A stretch of 64,000 nt of DNA from positions 119,208 through 183,207 of the forward strand of contig NW_019775609.1 of assembly GCF_001039355.2 (NCBI RefSeq), written 5' to 3'. Shown here one piece after another: positions 1 to 10,536 of the stretch. The notes below the pieces were generated by a model. The model did not search any database. It was given only the letters and a program-made list of their open reading frames with translations, and was not told the origin of the DNA. A program made the position numbers and the translations under genes. Within the stretch, counting starts at the first letter, position 1; the number at the start of each line of letters is the position of its first letter. The stretch is from Lingula anatina (lineage: Eukaryota > Brachiopoda > Lingulata > Lingulida > Lingulidae).

Positions 1-300
1 TGTAACTGACGATGGAGGGTGACGGACACGTCCAGGTTGGGTGTGTCCCAATAAAGACTGGAATCATGATCGTCCATGCGGTCACGTAGTCGCATAAGTT
101 GACCACGGCAAATATGCCGAACTGGCGAGGACCAAAACCCTCTGTAGAACGGAGAAATTTATTAAACAATGATTTAATAAGAAAGAGAATATATATAAAT
201 CTCACAAAATCTGTATCGGAGTCAAATGTTTACGTACGCGTGGCCATATAATTTGATGACCGGGGTAGTAGTTTGTTTACCTAAGTGCCTTAGGCTTTAT

Positions 301-568
301 CATGACAACGCACTTGCTCACACTTCTCGTCTGGTATGTCATTCGTTGCAGCAACACAATGTTCTGAGAATGAAAAAACCATCTCTGAGCTCTGATATTA
401 AATATACTTAAAAATCTGTGGGATGAATCAGGACGCTTTAATAATCATGACCAACTCCATTAAGCTATTCGGGAAAATGGACAAATACCCCCAGAAATCT
501 TATGTGTAAACTTTGTTGAAGCCATGCGCCGTCTACAAGAGATCATTGCAGGACGCGTGGACAAATAA
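301..568 (+). mobile_element. Tc1/mariner-like transposase remnant (3' end)
   Basis: Decayed C-terminal part of a Tc1-superfamily transposase. At 301-336 the translation gives HDNALAHTSRLV, the usual block around the second catalytic aspartate. In another frame, 413-436 gives NLWDESGR and 521-568 gives a MRRLQEIIAGR-like tail followed by TAA, matching the 'LWDE...MRRR' end of these transposases. At least one frameshift separates the blocks, so it is not functional. I see no clear terminal repeats. Confidence 0.6.
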
Positions 569-1047
569 CTTTGGAAATCAAACTCTGATGCAAACTGTGT
601 ATTATTTTGGTGACATTTGGTGGTGTCTTTCTTATTTTCATGGATATTTTTACTTCTGTGAGAATCACAGTGGAAAATAAAAAAATAAAAATGGCGGATG
701 TTTTTAATTTGATTAAATGGTATAAAATATGGAAATCTTACCGACATTTTTTTTTCTGTTCTGTTAGTCATATTAGATATGGTATCTGGCATAAACAGAA
801 AAAGCAACTTAAAAATCTTTTATAGCTGTATTGTAATCATTTGTAAACAAAAGAAATTTTGGAATTAGAGGTGTGACAACCTTTTTGATAAAGCGTATAT
901 AAAAAATTTTAATGCAATTACGCTACAGGAGGTTTACCCACTTTCACAAGCTCGTCACAAGTTCGCTTTCTGTCGTTTATTTAATATGTGAGTCGAGCGC
1001 GAGGACTCGTTTAGCTAACTCTTTAACGTTTTGGTCATGCTACTATG

Positions 1048-1331
1048 GATGCGTTCACAATGAAACTATAATACAATCAGGTTAACAGATTAACACGACT
1101 CCCCATAATACAATCAGGTTAACAGATTAACACGGCTCCCCTTAATACAATCAGGTTAACAGATTAACACGACTCCCCTTGTATCCAACGTACTCGTATA
1201 TAATGACCAGCTCTTGTGTTCTACCCAACGCCAGTAGGAGACGTGTTAATCTGTTCATCTGATTGCACTTAGCGAGAGTCCTCGCGGAGTTTGAATTACG
1301 TAGTACGATAGTTTTATTGTGAACGCTCCCT
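1048..1331. mobile_element. MITE, family A, with internal 37-bp tandem repeats
   Basis: Non-autonomous element with imperfect terminal inverted repeats: the left end GCGTTCACAATGAAACTAT mirrors the right end ATAGTTTTATTGTGAACGC. Its body (TTAACACG, ACCCAACGCCAG, GGAGACGTGTTAATC) matches the element at 48125-48381. Inside the left arm a 37-bp unit beginning ATACAATCAGG is present three times (1071, 1108, 1145). Confidence 0.6.
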
Positions 1332-1336
1332 TGGTT

Positions 1337-1571
1337 GTTACACCCTATTTCCATAGATTTTTAGATCGATCTATACCTGTGGGGAGTCTCACTAGATTAC
1401 TGTCAGCTTGGCCGGCTTAAGCGTCTGTCCCGCCTACTAAAAGCTTTAAGGGGGTAATTAACTATGGTGCCCGCTCGGCTGACTGCAATTTAGCGTGAAC
1501 CCCCAGGGAGTTAGGTTGATCTAAATCTTAATCTTTAGATCGATCTAAATCACTGGGAAAGCACCCTTAGT
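1337..1571. mobile_element. MITE, family A subtype 2
   Basis: This block matches 41151-41361 closely (CGTCCCGCCTACTA, GGCTGACTGCAATTTAGCG, AACCCCCAGGGAGTTAGG). Its ends are imperfect inverted repeats containing AGATCGATCT and GTGGGGAG on the left, with CCCCCAGGGAGT and GATCT mirrored on the right. No coding potential. Confidence 0.55.
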
Positions 1572-1582
1572 TTCTCAGAGTG

Positions 1583-1735
1583 GATCGGTCCAGTTAAGTA
1601 TACCGTACATTGTGAAGAGGGCCACAGCTACACTGTATCGGTATCTGTGTAAGTAAGTAAGTACGTATAAGTATGACCTTGTATCCTGAGATAACCATTT
1701 AAACAGCTTTAATATATCTGGTCTGGGGCAGGAAT
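1583..1735. repeat. Dispersed repeat shared with 2925-3220
   Basis: The stretch containing GTATCTGTGTAAGTA, CTTGTATCC, GAGATAA and AAACAGCTTT recurs at 3123-3195 in the same orientation and order, and the preceding CCAGTT..GTACCGT block also recurs near 2930. It therefore belongs to the same repeat as the foldback element that follows. No gene was seen between 1735 and 2385. Confidence 0.45.
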
Positions 1736-2384
1736 CTTCTGATAACTAAGGGACCATACACAATGAGTTAGGTCGCGATAGCTACTATGCACGAACTTCA
1801 AAGGGACTTTGGCAATGAATATGTTTCTATAACTACCCCTCTGCGATAATTGTCGGCTTCTTTAGAAAGAAAAGTGAACAGGCACACGTGTTTGTTTTAG
1901 GTGGTTAACATCTAATGGTTTTCACCTTCGTGTGGTATTCATGTAATTATATAACAAGTTTGTCAATACACAGATAAAGCTCCTATGTACATGTACAGGT
2001 AGGGACATGTATGTAAAACGTATTACGACCGTCCAGTACGGGCGCCTACAGCACATGTAAAATGAATGCATTACCGGAATGCCGAAAATCATCCTTACGC
2101 ACGTTTCTTGGTTGACAAAAATTAATGAACCGCTTGAATGCAATCCTCTCTGACCAGTGTGTTGATCCCTATGGCTAACTTTACTCCACTTGAAGATAAA
2201 TCTTTAGTTAAGTCAACTCAAAAACCACAATACAATAAGCACATTTAGGAAAACAATTGAAAAGCGGCCATTATACTAATCAATAGCCTGATCCTTATTA
2301 AGGTCACTGAGAGAGGCAGGTGGGCCAGAAGACAAAAGTGCGAGCGGCTTGAGTGAAACGAAGGAACGAGCAGTCTTTGACTAT

Positions 2385-2637
2385 GTTCCCAAAAACTCAT
2401 CGTTCTAGCTGATTCGATCTTACTCCGTGGAGCTTCTCGCTAAAATGTTTTTAGTGTAATCAGCTTAATTGTCTGGAACGCTCCCATGAGTAACTAGCCT
2501 TGACTTTCGTTAATTACCCCTAGCAAGTTGAGCAGGCGTGCCAGAAATTTCAGCGGCTTATATTTAATGCAATTTAGCGAGAATCCCCGCAGAGTTGGAT
2601 CAATCCAGCTAGTACGATGGGTTTATGAGAACGGTCC
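2385..2637. mobile_element. MITE, family A
   Basis: The left end (CATCGTTCTAGCTGATTCGA, then CTCCGTGGAGCTTCTCGCTAAA) is mirrored by the right end, whose reverse complement reads CATCGTACTAGCTGGATTGA and then CTCTGCGGGGATTCTCGCTAAA. About 60 bp of each end pair. Same family as 1048-1331 and 48125-48381. Confidence 0.6.
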
Positions 2638-2954
2638 TTCTGACCACTTATGCCGCTGTGTGCCGAGATCAGTTTCCGTCAATAGACTTTTCAAATTTGA
2701 AGAACATTTTCACTTGTCCTCGAATTACGGACGTTTGTTTATGTTGACAAGTCGAATTATGGACCTAGTTTGGCTAATTATTACTTAAATTTGGTTAAAC
2801 GTGTATTTAAGAATAATATGGATCGCTTTACCCGTTTGATGTACTATGTGGAAGAATAAAAACTAACTAACTAGAACACATTTTGTTTTGTTGTTATCTC
2901 TTTAAATAGTAGGTTTTAGGGGAGCGATCCAGTTGAGAGTACCGTTTGACGTGT

Positions 2955-3668
2955 AATGAATTTTGGCCCACTCTCACAAATATTTAAAGAGTAGGCTGCA
3001 ATATTTAAAACTAATTAACACTGACGTAAATGAAAAGGTTGTAATATGGTGTATGGATTTGTTGTTGACAAACAAATATTGTCTATGACCCAACTTTGAA
3101 GGGGGTGAGAGTAGATCTCCACCGTATCAGTGTTTGTGTAAGTATGGCCTCGTATCCGGAGATAAACAGATAAACAGCTTTTAGATGTCTGGTTGGTTCT
3201 AGAAAATTCCCATGTAGAAGGTATTCTTGTATTCATCCTTCACTTACGTACTTAATACAGGACCCTGAGCATACAGTAACTGCATAAATCTTAATGTTAG
3301 AGATTTCGGATGGAAATAAACCTTAAGCTTCTAAAATGTTAATTGTAAAGATGAGCAAACAGATACTAAATGATAAATTAAAAATGCTTTTTACGGTTTC
3401 TGAAATCACCTTTGATATTTAATTGAAAATAAATGCATCTCGCTCTTCGCACATATCTGAAACCCTGTTACAGCGGGTTTGCGACCGCTTGGAGACCGTT
3501 ACCTACACTCACCCCTTCAAAGTTGGGGTTTGGACAATATTTGATTGTCAACATCAAATCCGTACATTATACTGCAGCCTTTTCTGTTACATCAGCTTTA
3601 ATTAGCCTTGAATATTGCAGCAATTTCTTTATTTAAATATATTGCAGAATGGGCCAAAATTTGTTCTA
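2955..3668. repeat. Foldback element with arms of about 170 bp
   Basis: The left arm (about 2955-3125) and right arm (about 3495-3668) are reverse complements with scattered changes. They share ATTTTGGCCCA, GCTGCAATATT, AAACAAATATTGTC and CAACTTTGAAGGGG with their mirror images. The loop of about 370 bp has no recognisable coding region. This is the structure of a foldback or long-TIR non-autonomous transposon. Confidence 0.6.
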
Positions 3669-3866
3669 TAAGCGGTGGCAGCCCCCGATGAAACAGGGGC
3701 TTAAGAATGAACGTACTGTGACAGTATTTAAACACTCTTTGAAAATAAGTGGTCAGCTGGGGGTGGCCTTTAGCGTATTGCACTAACGTATGAGAAAAAT
3801 TCTCCATACTTAAGGGGTTCCTTACATTTACGTCGTACAAGTCGTATACGTCTCGAGTACGCAGGT

Positions 3867-3868
3867 AA

Positions 3869-3907
<39 letters not shown>

Positions 3908-3908
3908 A
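3867..3908. repeat. (AATA)n microsatellite
   Basis: Uninterrupted AATA tetranucleotide run of about 42 bp. Confidence 0.95.
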
Positions 3909-4354
3909 AGTAAATCGTTGGTGTACGTTCGCATACGCGGAAGGAGGTAAAATGTGTTCAGTATATTAAAAAGATACGCTGTTTACATGTTCATTTTCAT
4001 TCGCTAGAAAAAGGCGATTTCATTCGCTCAAAATTGTGTGTATGATCGATTTTACATGCGATACATATACCGGTACGAACCTCTGTACGCTAGATGTGAC
4101 AGAGCTTTTACGAAGACGATGTGTACCTCTACGAAGAGGGATACGTGGTTCTGCTTCAAGAAGTTCACATGGGAACACTTAGAATGAGTTTAGAGTGAAA
4201 GCTGTGCTCAGCATGCAGTAGTGCTAGTACTGGAAGCCTCCACCGTGTCTTACAGGACACCCCTCTGTCACACGTACATCGATCAGTATATATCTGTCGC
4301 TGTTAGCATTCTTTAAGCGACATGCTTATTATGAGGGCTAGCTTTCAATAAATT

Positions 4355-4469
4355 ATGAAACTCTGAGAGTTTTTTATCGTGTCATTAAAATCATATTAAG
4401 CTCGGAAAATGAAAACGAAACTCTGAAAGTTTTTATCGTGTCATTAAAATCATATTAAGCCCAGAAAAT
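4355..4469. repeat. Two-copy tandem duplication, about 60 bp
   Basis: The sequence containing GAAACTCTGA, TTTTATCGTGTCATTAAAAT and CATATTAAGC is present twice in a row with two or three differences. No gene was seen from 3670 to 4800 apart from this, an (AT)n run near 4597 and a (CTTT)n run near 4706. Confidence 0.8.
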
Positions 4470-4802
4470 AAGAAAAATTGCACGCTGTTGGTGAATACAT
4501 CCAGAGGGCAATTTCGAAAAGAAATGAGCATCTGCCACACTGAAGTAGCCTCTTCCTGCTATTAAATATTATATGTACCATAAGCATGCCACATTATATA
4601 TATATATATATATATAGTTAAATTTATGTCCTGCCAGTGTATTAATCTATCTATAACTGTAATAAGTATTCTAAACACTGTATGAGTAGTAATCCATAGT
4701 TATGTTTCTTTCTTTCTTTCTTTATTTATTATTGAGCCACGTCCCCCTTTCTTTAGGAGACGTTACGTGTACGTGTAGTTCTTTTCTTTAGGTTTGACTC
4801 AC

Positions 4803-4941
4803 CCCAGTGGCAACATCCGAAATTCTTGCGTTTCAATTGTTCCTCCGGCCCTGGTGACATCTCTTCGTGTTGGAATTCCTCAAAATAAGGTGACTTTCTG
4901 TCTCCGGCACCGTCCCCATTGCTGGCACTAGCATCTCCCAT
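4803..4941 (-). CDS. Possible first coding exon of an unrecognised gene
   Basis: On the minus strand an ATG at 4941 opens 46 codons that run into a good splice donor (GTGAGT, beginning at 4802). The predicted peptide is rich in charged and small residues (it starts MGDASASNGDGAGDRKS and ends near RKNFGCCHW). The frame stays open upstream of the ATG as well. I do not recognise the protein and cannot find a following exon between 1 and 4800, which is mostly repeat, so a continuing gene would need an exon outside the window. It may be a chance open frame; the case rests on the open frame plus the donor. Confidence 0.3.
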
Positions 4942-5116
4942 TATTAATCTCAGTCTGTCGCTTCTGTATACGTTTGATAAAGACCCCTGTCCAAAGAAAC
5001 GCCTGCGCCGTGACACAAATTTAAAATGAAAATAAACTTGACTCTAAAAGTACTTTGTCAGAATTTTATGTAAGTTCATGTGGATTTTTTCTCGAGGTTT
5101 TGTAAGTCAAATTGCT

Positions 5117-5206
5117 CAAAGGCTCGCGCAGACTGTACGATGCGTGCTCATTCTCAGGTCTCAAAGGCTCGCGCAGACTGTCAGATATTTGCTCATTTTC
5201 AAGTTC
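5117..5206. repeat. Two-copy 45-bp tandem repeat
   Basis: CTCAAAGGCTCGCGCAGACTG followed by TGCTCATT(C/T)TCA occurs twice with a period of about 45 bp. The rest of 4942-7181 holds only an (ATT)n run near 5664-5692 and scattered AT-rich sequence; I see no gene there. Confidence 0.8.
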
Positions 5207-6420
5207 GGTGTGTCTAAAACCTTATGCCCAATAAAAGCGTCGGTTAGTTATCATTTTTTTTTTCTTGCGCCAGCCGAAAAAAGTCACTGAAATGGAGTAA
5301 AACGCCAGGCTCTCAGTTTCGCCAGACAGTAGATATCGTAGATCAGCACGCAACTGAAAGTGTTCACCGGACTTCAACACAATAAAGCAATAGCTTTACC
5401 TGACCCGAGTCAGTTCAGTAAAACTTGTTTGGTGGGTGTTAAGCACAATAGATGTGCCCCATTCAATAGAATAATCGCAGCAGTTATAGGGTGAAGGTGA
5501 GTGCGGGTTGACCTCGCACACACACACATGGGATGTCAAGCAGGAAATGGAAGCAGACGATATAGTTTCTTTTTATGCTCCGGGCTTAAACATAAAAGAT
5601 TTAAGTTTGTTGTAATCATGATGGATTTGTTTTTGATGACCCAACAAAGGAGCACTATACAATATTATTATTATTATTATTATTATTATTATGTTTACCG
5701 AGTACTAAAGTGTTGGTTGAGGACTGCGCCAGGGACCCCGCTCTCAGTCAGCGAGATCTCGATTGATTTTACGGTTATTTGCGAGACTGCAGACTGTCAC
5801 GTATGACGTCGATATTGATAATACAACAGTTTCATTTTATTTAGAACGCTCGCACTCTGGTTCACGTTGCTCGAAGACGTGAAGGGTCGAGATAAGTTTG
5901 ATAAGCCGTTGTCACTGTTTGCCTTGGCTATCATGTGCTACTTTTACTTCGATAAGCTGTAACCTTTCTCAGTTCCTAGTAAAAATGTGCCTGCAATTTT
6001 GGGTGAATAAAACGTTTTATTTGTCCAATTTGAAATCAGAAGATACGGTATGCAGTGTTTAGCATACACATTATCACACGCGCACACACACATTTTACAC
6101 AGTTTAACTGACTAAAACCAATTTTATATCCAAACACGGTGTAATTTTATCTCATTTCCAAACAGCAATGCTTTCTTTCTTTAGATGCATTAATAAATAA
6201 AACTTAACAACGAACGACCAAATGAATGAAACATTATTAATGTACAAACGAATGATTTGAAGGTCTGCCGAATTTTAGAATCGTTCATTCATTCATCCAT
6301 TCATTTTCCTTTCAAAAAGGAAAACGTTTGCGTTTTTCCGCCAAATTATAGACCACCATATAACCAGCAAACAGACACTACCCAATCTTGACAATTCAGC
6401 CACAAGCAGCCGCACTCTGG

Positions 6421-6462
<42 letters not shown>
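6421..6462. repeat. Poly-T run
   Basis: A 42-base T homopolymer. The lysine-rich open frame it creates on the minus strand is an artefact. Confidence 0.95.
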
Positions 6463-6464
<2 letters not shown>

Positions 6465-7181
6465 GAGGACAACTCCTTTGATCGTACTGCAAATTAGCGG
6501 TTACGCTGATATAGGAAATCCAACACATGTACGACAACAATTATGATAAGAAATCCTGCCGTGAATAGTTCAGCTTTAACATTTTCAATTCCATAAAAAC
6601 CCGGTGCAAGTTACAATCATAATCCGAAACATCAACTATAATAGAGTGCGAGCACTAACATTTCAGCAAAGCATTGCCTGCTTGCTCGCTTGCGCATACA
6701 TTAAAGCACGTACAAAACAACCCAAAAATAGACTATGAGCTCCCTGTTATGCAAACATTTTGGGAAAAAATTCGTGTAAGAACTGATTTCAAACATTAAA
6801 ATGAACAGATTTTACCCTGACACATATTTCAAGTTTACGGACGTCAGGGAATTCACACCTAACCTCTTCTTGATATATTAATTTATTAACCAATCAAAAA
6901 GGAATATGCATGACGGCGATGTTTAATAGGCAATAACAATCAATAACAATTAAGTGTTCATTGATATCTTATAAATAATTTTATTTCATAAGTTAAACAT
7001 ACCGATCAAGATCCATGTTGTATGAAAACATCTCGCAAAGATCTTATTTACTTTTTTGCCGGTGTGACAGGAATGGTTGTCCGCTGGACACCGCAGTCTG
7101 TTCCCCACTACTTTGTACGGGTGACATTTGTTCCTTAAACTAACCCCAATACTCCAACTAACCCTTAACATATGGGACCCC

Positions 7182-7493
7182 CAGGGGCGTATTTAGAGGG
7201 GGGTCAGGACCACAGGGGGGGGGGGGGTCAGGGTGGTCCTGACCCCCCCCCTTTTCGGTTTCTGAAAAAAATATCACACCAATATTCCCCTCTTGAAATT
7301 AGAATTTTGACTAGCTAAATCATAGTTCTAAACCGTACCAAAGGGCACAGTTTGCCCTCCAAAACACCAAAAAATTTTCGGGGTCCTTGAGCAGGCCCTG
7401 AACCCCACGTCAAGGGGGCTATGGTGGGCATCGCATCCGAGGCCTGTCGTTCTGGACACCCCCTCCCTTAAAATAATCCTGGATCCGCCCCTG
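7182..7493. mobile_element. hAT-type MITE (CAGGGGCGG family)
   Basis: Bounded by CAGGGGCG at the left and CGCCCCTG at the right, with the subterminal pair GGATTTAGA/GGATCCAGGATTATTTT usual for this kind of short hAT-like element. The internal segment (TTGAAATTAGAATTTTGACT, TCATAGTTCTAAACCGTACC) is nearly identical to that of 34441-34623. No coding potential and no clear target duplication at this copy. From 7494 to 8256 I see no gene. Confidence 0.65.
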
Positions 7494-8256
7494 ACTCCGG
7501 ACTCGCACTTCTGTCATACCTGCTGAAAAACAACGTGCCCTCTACAACAGTTTGCGCAGTCTATTTTAGCTCATTACTATTGCAAGGTGTCTGGAGGTGA
7601 TCACTTGAATAAAACTGAAAATAACACCTTGATTGCAACGACACGAAATGTTTGCTAAACATACCTAATAATTATACTTTGTCATTCACGGCACAGTCAC
7701 AATCAACCTGGGTAAAAGCACTGTTAGTTAAAGTTTTACCAGGACACTGAAATCAGTTCAATGAAGAACAGGACAACAACAGATATGTTGAACTATACAT
7801 GTTCCTTTCTTTATTCATTTGTATAAGATTGTGGCAAACTTTTTCCATGTACCTGATATCGTACTCATCAAGACCACAGATACCTATAAATCTCATACCC
7901 TTTAGGCGAGATAACTACTACTCTATCAAACACTATCTTTTCTCATAATAAAGGCAAGAAGCCTAATACACTCTCCCAGTAGAAGCTACCTTCAACTCGC
8001 AAGAGGCGCTGTCAAAACACACGTCCTCAGAAGAATAGCTTTGAATCGTGTTATTTTGGCAAAGTGGATTTTAACTAGGACATGGGCAGACCACCCCAAA
8101 AACTTTACGCCCATGCCCCCCCCCTCCCTCTACGCTCCCGGCACTCAACACACACGTGCGTGCACACACACGCAATCACACGCTCAGATTAAACTTTTCC
8201 AGTCAAACTCTATGTTGTGTTGTAATCTAGTTTATATTATTAAGATTTTGTAAGTC

Positions 8257-8637
8257 TCATACAACTTGTAGTCTGGGTAATAATTCGGGCACAATGTCTT
8301 TTTGTGAGTCCAAAGTCTCGTATTCTTGTATCACAGACGTTATGGACTCCAGGCTCTCAGCAAAGTCGCTGACTTCCATCCCGTCCACGTGTGTGTAGTG
8401 GTGAATGTGAGCCTGGAAACAGAAATATAAATATATAAATAAATAAAAAATTTGTGAGTGACTTTATAAAATGAAAGCAAGTAAACAACAAACCAAATAA
8501 ATAAATTAGTAAATTAATGAAGAGAGAAAGAGAAGGAACAGAAAATAAGTAAAAAACAAGCAAAGAAAATGAATGCATAAAAAAGAAAGAAGAAAAGATA
8601 GAAAGAAAGGATGAATGAAACAACAAACAAACACAAA

Positions 8638-8680
<43 letters not shown>

Positions 8681-10502
8681 ATTTAGCTTTCCTGGTAACT
8701 TCCTACCTTTCTCTTATACAGCTTGCTGAACCTGTCCCTGAGGTCAGAGAAGGTGTGTCTGATACAGGTATTGTTAGCTAGGGTCAGTAGGGTGTGGGGT
8801 TGACCAACAGGAGGGACGGAGCACAAGCCAGTCTTCCAACCTTCCTGGTTCCAGTAGATGAACTTCAAGGACGGCTTCAGTCTGGGAGAAATAAGGATTA
8901 GGTTAGGTTTTAGGTAACAATGGTTTTAATATTTCTTTTGACACAAAACTGGCCCAACGATCTACGTATAGGTGACTATAAAAGTCATAGTGACTATGAT
9001 AAATAATCTTTAACAAGTTACTACAATAATGCAATCCGCAGACTTTATCATGAAAATAAGGTTCTTCATCTTCATGCACCACACAATAGGTTAAGAGAAA
9101 TGATTCATGCCATACAGCTATGTCATACACTGACAGGTATCTCTTCACATTTCTCTTCACATTTATCTCTTCACATTTCTCTTCACATTTCTATTCACAT
9201 TCCATACCAACACTGAACCTTGTACCCTGAGTATAGAGGTATCAACACTTACCTCTCTATGTTCCTCCTGATATCTGACACCTCCACACTCCCCCGTACC
9301 ATTAGGGCGCAGGCCAGATACAGTCCATGTTTAGGGTCAGCTTTGATGAGCTGGTGGTCCTTGGAAAACGCATCACTAAACATCTGGTCTAATCTATTAA
9401 AAGATAATAAAAACGTGAAGCAATCTAAATAAAATTAATTGTGTGTTCAACATTTCAAATTCTTGATTTTTTTTAAGTCTGGAATCCAAAATCTGGAATT
9501 CATTAATTTATAAAATAAGGATCACAATTTAATATTTATCCATTCTAAATTTAACTTAAATCCGTCCACTAACTTTCTGTGTAGGCAGGTTAAATAAAAA
9601 AGAACAACATTAAAGGCAAAACATAATCTCCTTGGCAGAGGTCAAAACCTATTTTAAACAAGTTTTATAATATGATCATTAAGAGCACATTCAGAACAGT
9701 GAACTAACAGATCCGCAGATCAAATATGGCCGACACACTTGACTGATTCTTGAGTAATCCCCGTGGGGAATCCATTCAGTGTCTAACTGGGAATTTTAAA
9801 GTGACAAGCTTTTTAGTGGGTTGCCATATTGGATCTACAGATCTGTTAGTCTGCTGTTCTGAATGTGCTCTAAGGCTGTATTCAGAACAGTGGACTAACT
9901 AGTCCGATGATCAAATATGGTGACCCACTTCAAAGCTTGCTGTCTAATAAGGTAATAGACACTGAATAGATGCCCCGTAAGGAAGTATTCAGGTGTGTCG
10001 GACATATTTGACCCTCAGACTAGTAAGTACGCTGTTCTAAATACGCTCTAAATTCCTACCTTCTTGGGGGTATCTTCATATCAGCTGAGGCATACAGAGG
10101 GGTCTGGCTGGAGATCAGGTAGTGTAACTTTGGAAACGGGACCAGGTTCATTGTGATCTCGTTTAAATCCACGTTCAGGGAACCTTCAAATCTGGCTGAG
10201 CTGAAAGGGTCCAAAAATATGTGTAAAAGTAAGAGAAGTGACTCGTTAAATTAGACTCACTTTATATGACACAAATACAAACAAAAAAATGTTGAAAAGG
10301 AACAGTAAAATCTTTTCTAATAATGATAATAACAATAAAGTTATTTTAAAATGCATCTTATGTACTACCACATCTAAACACTGTGTCCTAGAATATTATC
10401 AACATAATTTTTCTTTATCTCTTTTTTTATCTTCTCAAGGGGGCAACTACTAGTATGTCTTATGTGGTACATGTACTTCATAAAACTCAACAACAATTCC
10501 CC

Positions 10503-10536
<34 letters not shown>

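Noticed and set aside
1071-1181. Three regularly spaced 37-bp units, CRISPR-like at first sight
   Set aside because: The units are back to back without unique spacers, lie inside a MITE, and the genome is eukaryotic.
8357-8626. 89-codon minus-strand hydrophobic frame
   Set aside because: It overlaps the last TUBE1 exon in another frame and runs through AT-rich intron.
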